A DNA stretch of 64,000 nt from Promethearchaeota archaeon. Its GTDB lineage: Archaea > Asgardarchaeota > Lokiarchaeia > Sigyniarchaeales > SOKP01. Within the stretch, counting starts at the first letter, position 1, and each line of letters starts with the position of its first letter. The stretch is from NCBI GenBank assembly GCA_019057795.1, contig JAHLWS010000080.1, forward strand, positions 59,172 through 123,171, read 5' to 3'. Under the pieces are notes generated by a model, which worked only from the letters and a program-made list of their open reading frames with translations, ran no database searches and was not told the origin of the DNA. A program made the position numbers and the translations under genes. Shown in pieces: positions 62,244 through 64,000 of the stretch.

Positions 62244-62584
62244 ATTATATTCATATAATAATTTTTTTCTTAATAAATAAATGCTTAGGTTTTTACAATA
62301 ACATCGTTTGAAAAATTATTTTTTTCTTAAAAAGACGGTCTAAATTTTGTTAAATCAACTCCTATTTAATTCTTGTAAAGTAATTTTTTAAACTTATTCA
62401 ATCTTCCAACCGATCCGTGTAAAACGAGTAAATAATTCTAAAATTCCAACACATAAACATAATAGCGGTATCTAATAACCCTCTAATTTTAAATTTGAAT
62501 GATTTTTGCAAAAGATTTATATATTTGATAATCATAATTTATTTTAAGGAGTAAAATCCTTATTTAACCAAAAAGGTCATAAAG
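62244..62584. promoter_or_regulatory. Intergenic promoter region of the secreted-protein gene
   Basis: 341 bases between the ABC ATPase and the secreted-protein gene. At about 62514-62524 is GATTTATATATTTG, a good TATA box. Just before the gene is an AAGGA...TCCTT inverted repeat and then AAAAAGGTCA, a Shine-Dalgarno-like site. No other gene was seen. Confidence 0.5.
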
Positions 62585-63095
62585 ATGAAAATTAACAGTA
62601 AATATTAAGATAGGATTATTAATTTGTATTCTCTCAATTTTTTTTCTAGGATTTGCGATACCTACAAAAGCATATAATAGAGTTGCATATATTGAAAAAG
62701 AAGCAGAGTATCTATGGTTCTTCTGGTGGCTTCCTGGTTGGGCTCTTGAGCTTCATATATCAACAACTCGAACGTGGGACTCTAGTAGTGGACATTACTA
62801 TTTTTCGTCGCATAGTGAAGGGTATACTCCAGGTCTTGGTACTGGCCTCTTTAGGTGGGTAGAATATTCTGAAAATGTTGATTATATCGTCTGCCCTGTA
62901 TGTCATCTTCTTATTACGATTTCTTATGAAGTTCATGGAAGGTTTTATCATAAAGATGATTCATCTAATTATTACGATATAACATTATCAATTGTGTATG
63001 ACGCTGATGATAACTATGATCCCACTTTTGGACCATTCATTGACCACTTAGTAGGGGTCTGGGATTTTACTGAAGATTCGGGCATACAGACTTAG
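62585..63095 (+). pseudogene. Secreted protein with a one-base frameshift at its start
   Basis: After the SD-like site, ATG 62585 gives MKINSKY and a stop. A shift of one base near 62603 joins this to a frame of over 160 residues: IKIGLLICILSIFFLGFAIP is a signal sequence, cut after TKA, then YNRVAYIEKEAEYLWFFWWL, a WDSSSGHYYFSSHSEGY stretch, CPVCHL, and an acidic C-terminus. No homologous family was recognised; the W-x-SSSG-HYYFSS part vaguely recalls secreted bacteriocin-like proteins, but this is not a firm match. The frameshift may be an assembly error or a genuine lesion. Confidence 0.55.
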
Positions 63096-63442
63096 TTAAA
63101 AAATAACTTTAAATCTTTATATTTATTTTTTTCATATATTTTTAACCTAATCTTTATTTTTTGAAAACATCCATCAAAATACGATACTTGTAACTTTGTG
63201 TGATCAATTTATTGAATTCGAATAAAAAAGGAAATTTTTAATGAATCTTGTCGGTGAAATGAATTTTAGAACAGAATTATTTAATGATAGAAATAGAACA
63301 TAATCATTATCGAAAAAAGAGAAAACATCATAAATAAAACAATAGACATTAAGCATCATTTTTGTCGGGTGAAGATTAGTTTAAAAATATATGTTTTTTT
63401 TTAATTTTTTCATCTTCCCACTTTAAATCTTTCAATTTATTG
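63096..63442. other. Intergenic region, no gene seen
   Basis: About 350 AT-rich bases between the secreted-protein gene and an LVIVD-type gene relic. No complete ORF, RNA or repeat was recognised. Confidence 0.4.
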
Positions 63443-63586
63443 TTAAAAATATTTAGAATTACAGATTGGAATTGCAGATCCACCATCATAGAATTGTCCC
63501 ACTTTCGATGGTGCAGATGGATTGGAAATGTCAATAATCTCTAAACCATCAATCCCATCCACAATATAAGCATAAAAGCCAAAATA
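63443..63586 (-). pseudogene. C-terminal remnant of an LVIVD-repeat beta-propeller protein
   Basis: The minus strand encodes FGFYAYIVDGIDGLEIIDIS, followed by PSAPSKVGQFYDGGSAIPI and a stop at 63443-63445. This is one LVIVD-type propeller repeat. Nothing upstream continues it, so only a fragment remains. Its neighbours are the secreted-protein gene and a duplicated permease, so this area has been rearranged. Confidence 0.6.
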
Positions 63587-63722
63587 GAAAAGATTAAAAA
63601 AGAAATATTAAATAAAGATTCGTAAGAAAACAAGATGTTTAAATAGGTTAATTATCAAGAATAAAATATAAAAAAGAATTAAAAAAAGAGATGCTGTATA
63701 AAAATAGCGGTTTTTTCGAAAC

Positions 63723-64000
63723 TTATAATTCTTTTCTTTTTAAGGCTAAGATCGTAAATAGAAAAAACAATGATGCATAAATTATCATCATCAAAATCCC
63801 AACCTCAATTGTTGGTGTACGCCAATGTTTTACAGGAGGAAGGGTTCCACTTGAGTAATGAATCCAAGACCACCGATCACCACCAAGCAACCCACCTGGA
63901 ATGATATGATTTATTAAATTTCCTACGTAAGATAAAGAAAAAATCGGTTCTATCTCTTGATTTATTGCGGTTAGTGTTTGCTCAAGAAGGGGAAATCCAA
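63723..64000 (-). CDS. ABC permease, second copy, truncated by window edge
   Basis: The minus-strand frame ends LKRKEL at 63723 and aligns throughout with the C-terminal part of the permease at 60394-61212. The last 97 bases before the window edge are identical to it, while the region near the C-terminus differs by substitutions. The N-terminal part lies outside. It is probably a duplicated exporter subunit with its own ATPase beyond the window. Confidence 0.85.
   Translation of the reverse strand, partial: GFPLLEQTLTAINQEIEPIFSLSYVGNLINHIIPGGLLGGDRWSWIHYSSGTLPPVKHWRTPTIEVGILMMIIYASLFFLFTILALKRKEL
63904..64000. repeat. 97-base identical repeat within permease gene, copy 2
   Basis: Identical to 60575-60671, and runs to the window edge, so its end is not visible. 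The flanking 3' coding sequence is diverged, which is a mark of gene conversion or of conversion tract borders. Confidence 0.9.

Overview
The window is AT-rich archaeal DNA, most likely from an Asgard archaeon of the Lokiarchaeia type. This placement is an inference from gene content. The evidence is two divergent roadblock/LC7 proteins plus a longin/roadblock-like protein, leucine-rich-repeat and Kre9-like surface proteins, C-terminal IPGYN-type sorting signals, crotonases and an acyl-CoA dehydrogenase, formylmethanofuran dehydrogenase subunits and an MttB-type methyltransferase, and Shine-Dalgarno sites of the GGTGA type. No rRNA, tRNA or CRISPR array was seen.

Layout. 1-9.4 kb: the 3' part of a giant surface protein, the roadblock pair, hydrolases and small membrane proteins. 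9.5-15.1 kb: sugar kinase, acyl-CoA dehydrogenase, a radical-SAM activase overlapping an HdrD-like Fe-S protein, a thioesterase and an OsmC protein. 15.4-24.1 kb: a beta-helix surface protein, two paralogous crotonases split by a nucleotidyltransferase, VapBC, a nucleoside phosphorylase, an LRR protein and a glycyl radical enzyme. 24.2-28.2 kb: small zinc proteins, sirtuin, TrmO, radical SAM, IscU and NifX. 28.4-32.3 kb: a secreted protein, then a candidate structured RNA and an iteron-like array in front of an unrecognised 613-residue protein. 32.5-41.2 kb: a metal-cofactor region with DUF5320, a DtxR repressor, three NifX-type proteins, Mrp and two ferredoxin-MinD ATPases. 41.2-46.1 kb: a sugar symporter with an in-frame TGA, HEPN/MNT, a PIG-L deacetylase and MttB. 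46.2-50.1 kb: an Fe-S protein and FwdB-D-A. 50.2-55.6 kb: an AAA ATPase, MNT, a MoxR/VWA pair and a solitary TnpB. 55.8-64 kb: an MBL protein, then a peptide-maturation locus.

The two most interesting systems are these. (1) At 56.9-60.2 kb a radical SAM/SPASM enzyme is followed by three tandem, related 82-residue membrane peptides and a methyltransferase-TPR protein, apparently as one operon. An ABC transporter, a secreted protein and a second copy of the ABC permease lie next to it. This looks like an undescribed radical-SAM peptide-modification system. (2) A near-palindrome GAATRATTATTC, usually followed by AAAA, occurs six times, in front of each of four NifX-type genes (one site lies between mrp and a divergent NifX gene) and twice in front of the DUF5320 gene that precedes a DtxR-type repressor. 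This defines a candidate metal-responsive regulon.

Several genes carry apparent lesions: in-frame TGA at 39533 and 42476, and a one-base frameshift near 62603. Others seem to start at ATA or ACG six bases after a GGTGA site. Whether these are biology or assembly error cannot be decided here. Start codons were revised by hand for about a dozen genes. All functional statements rest on motif reading, not on database searches.
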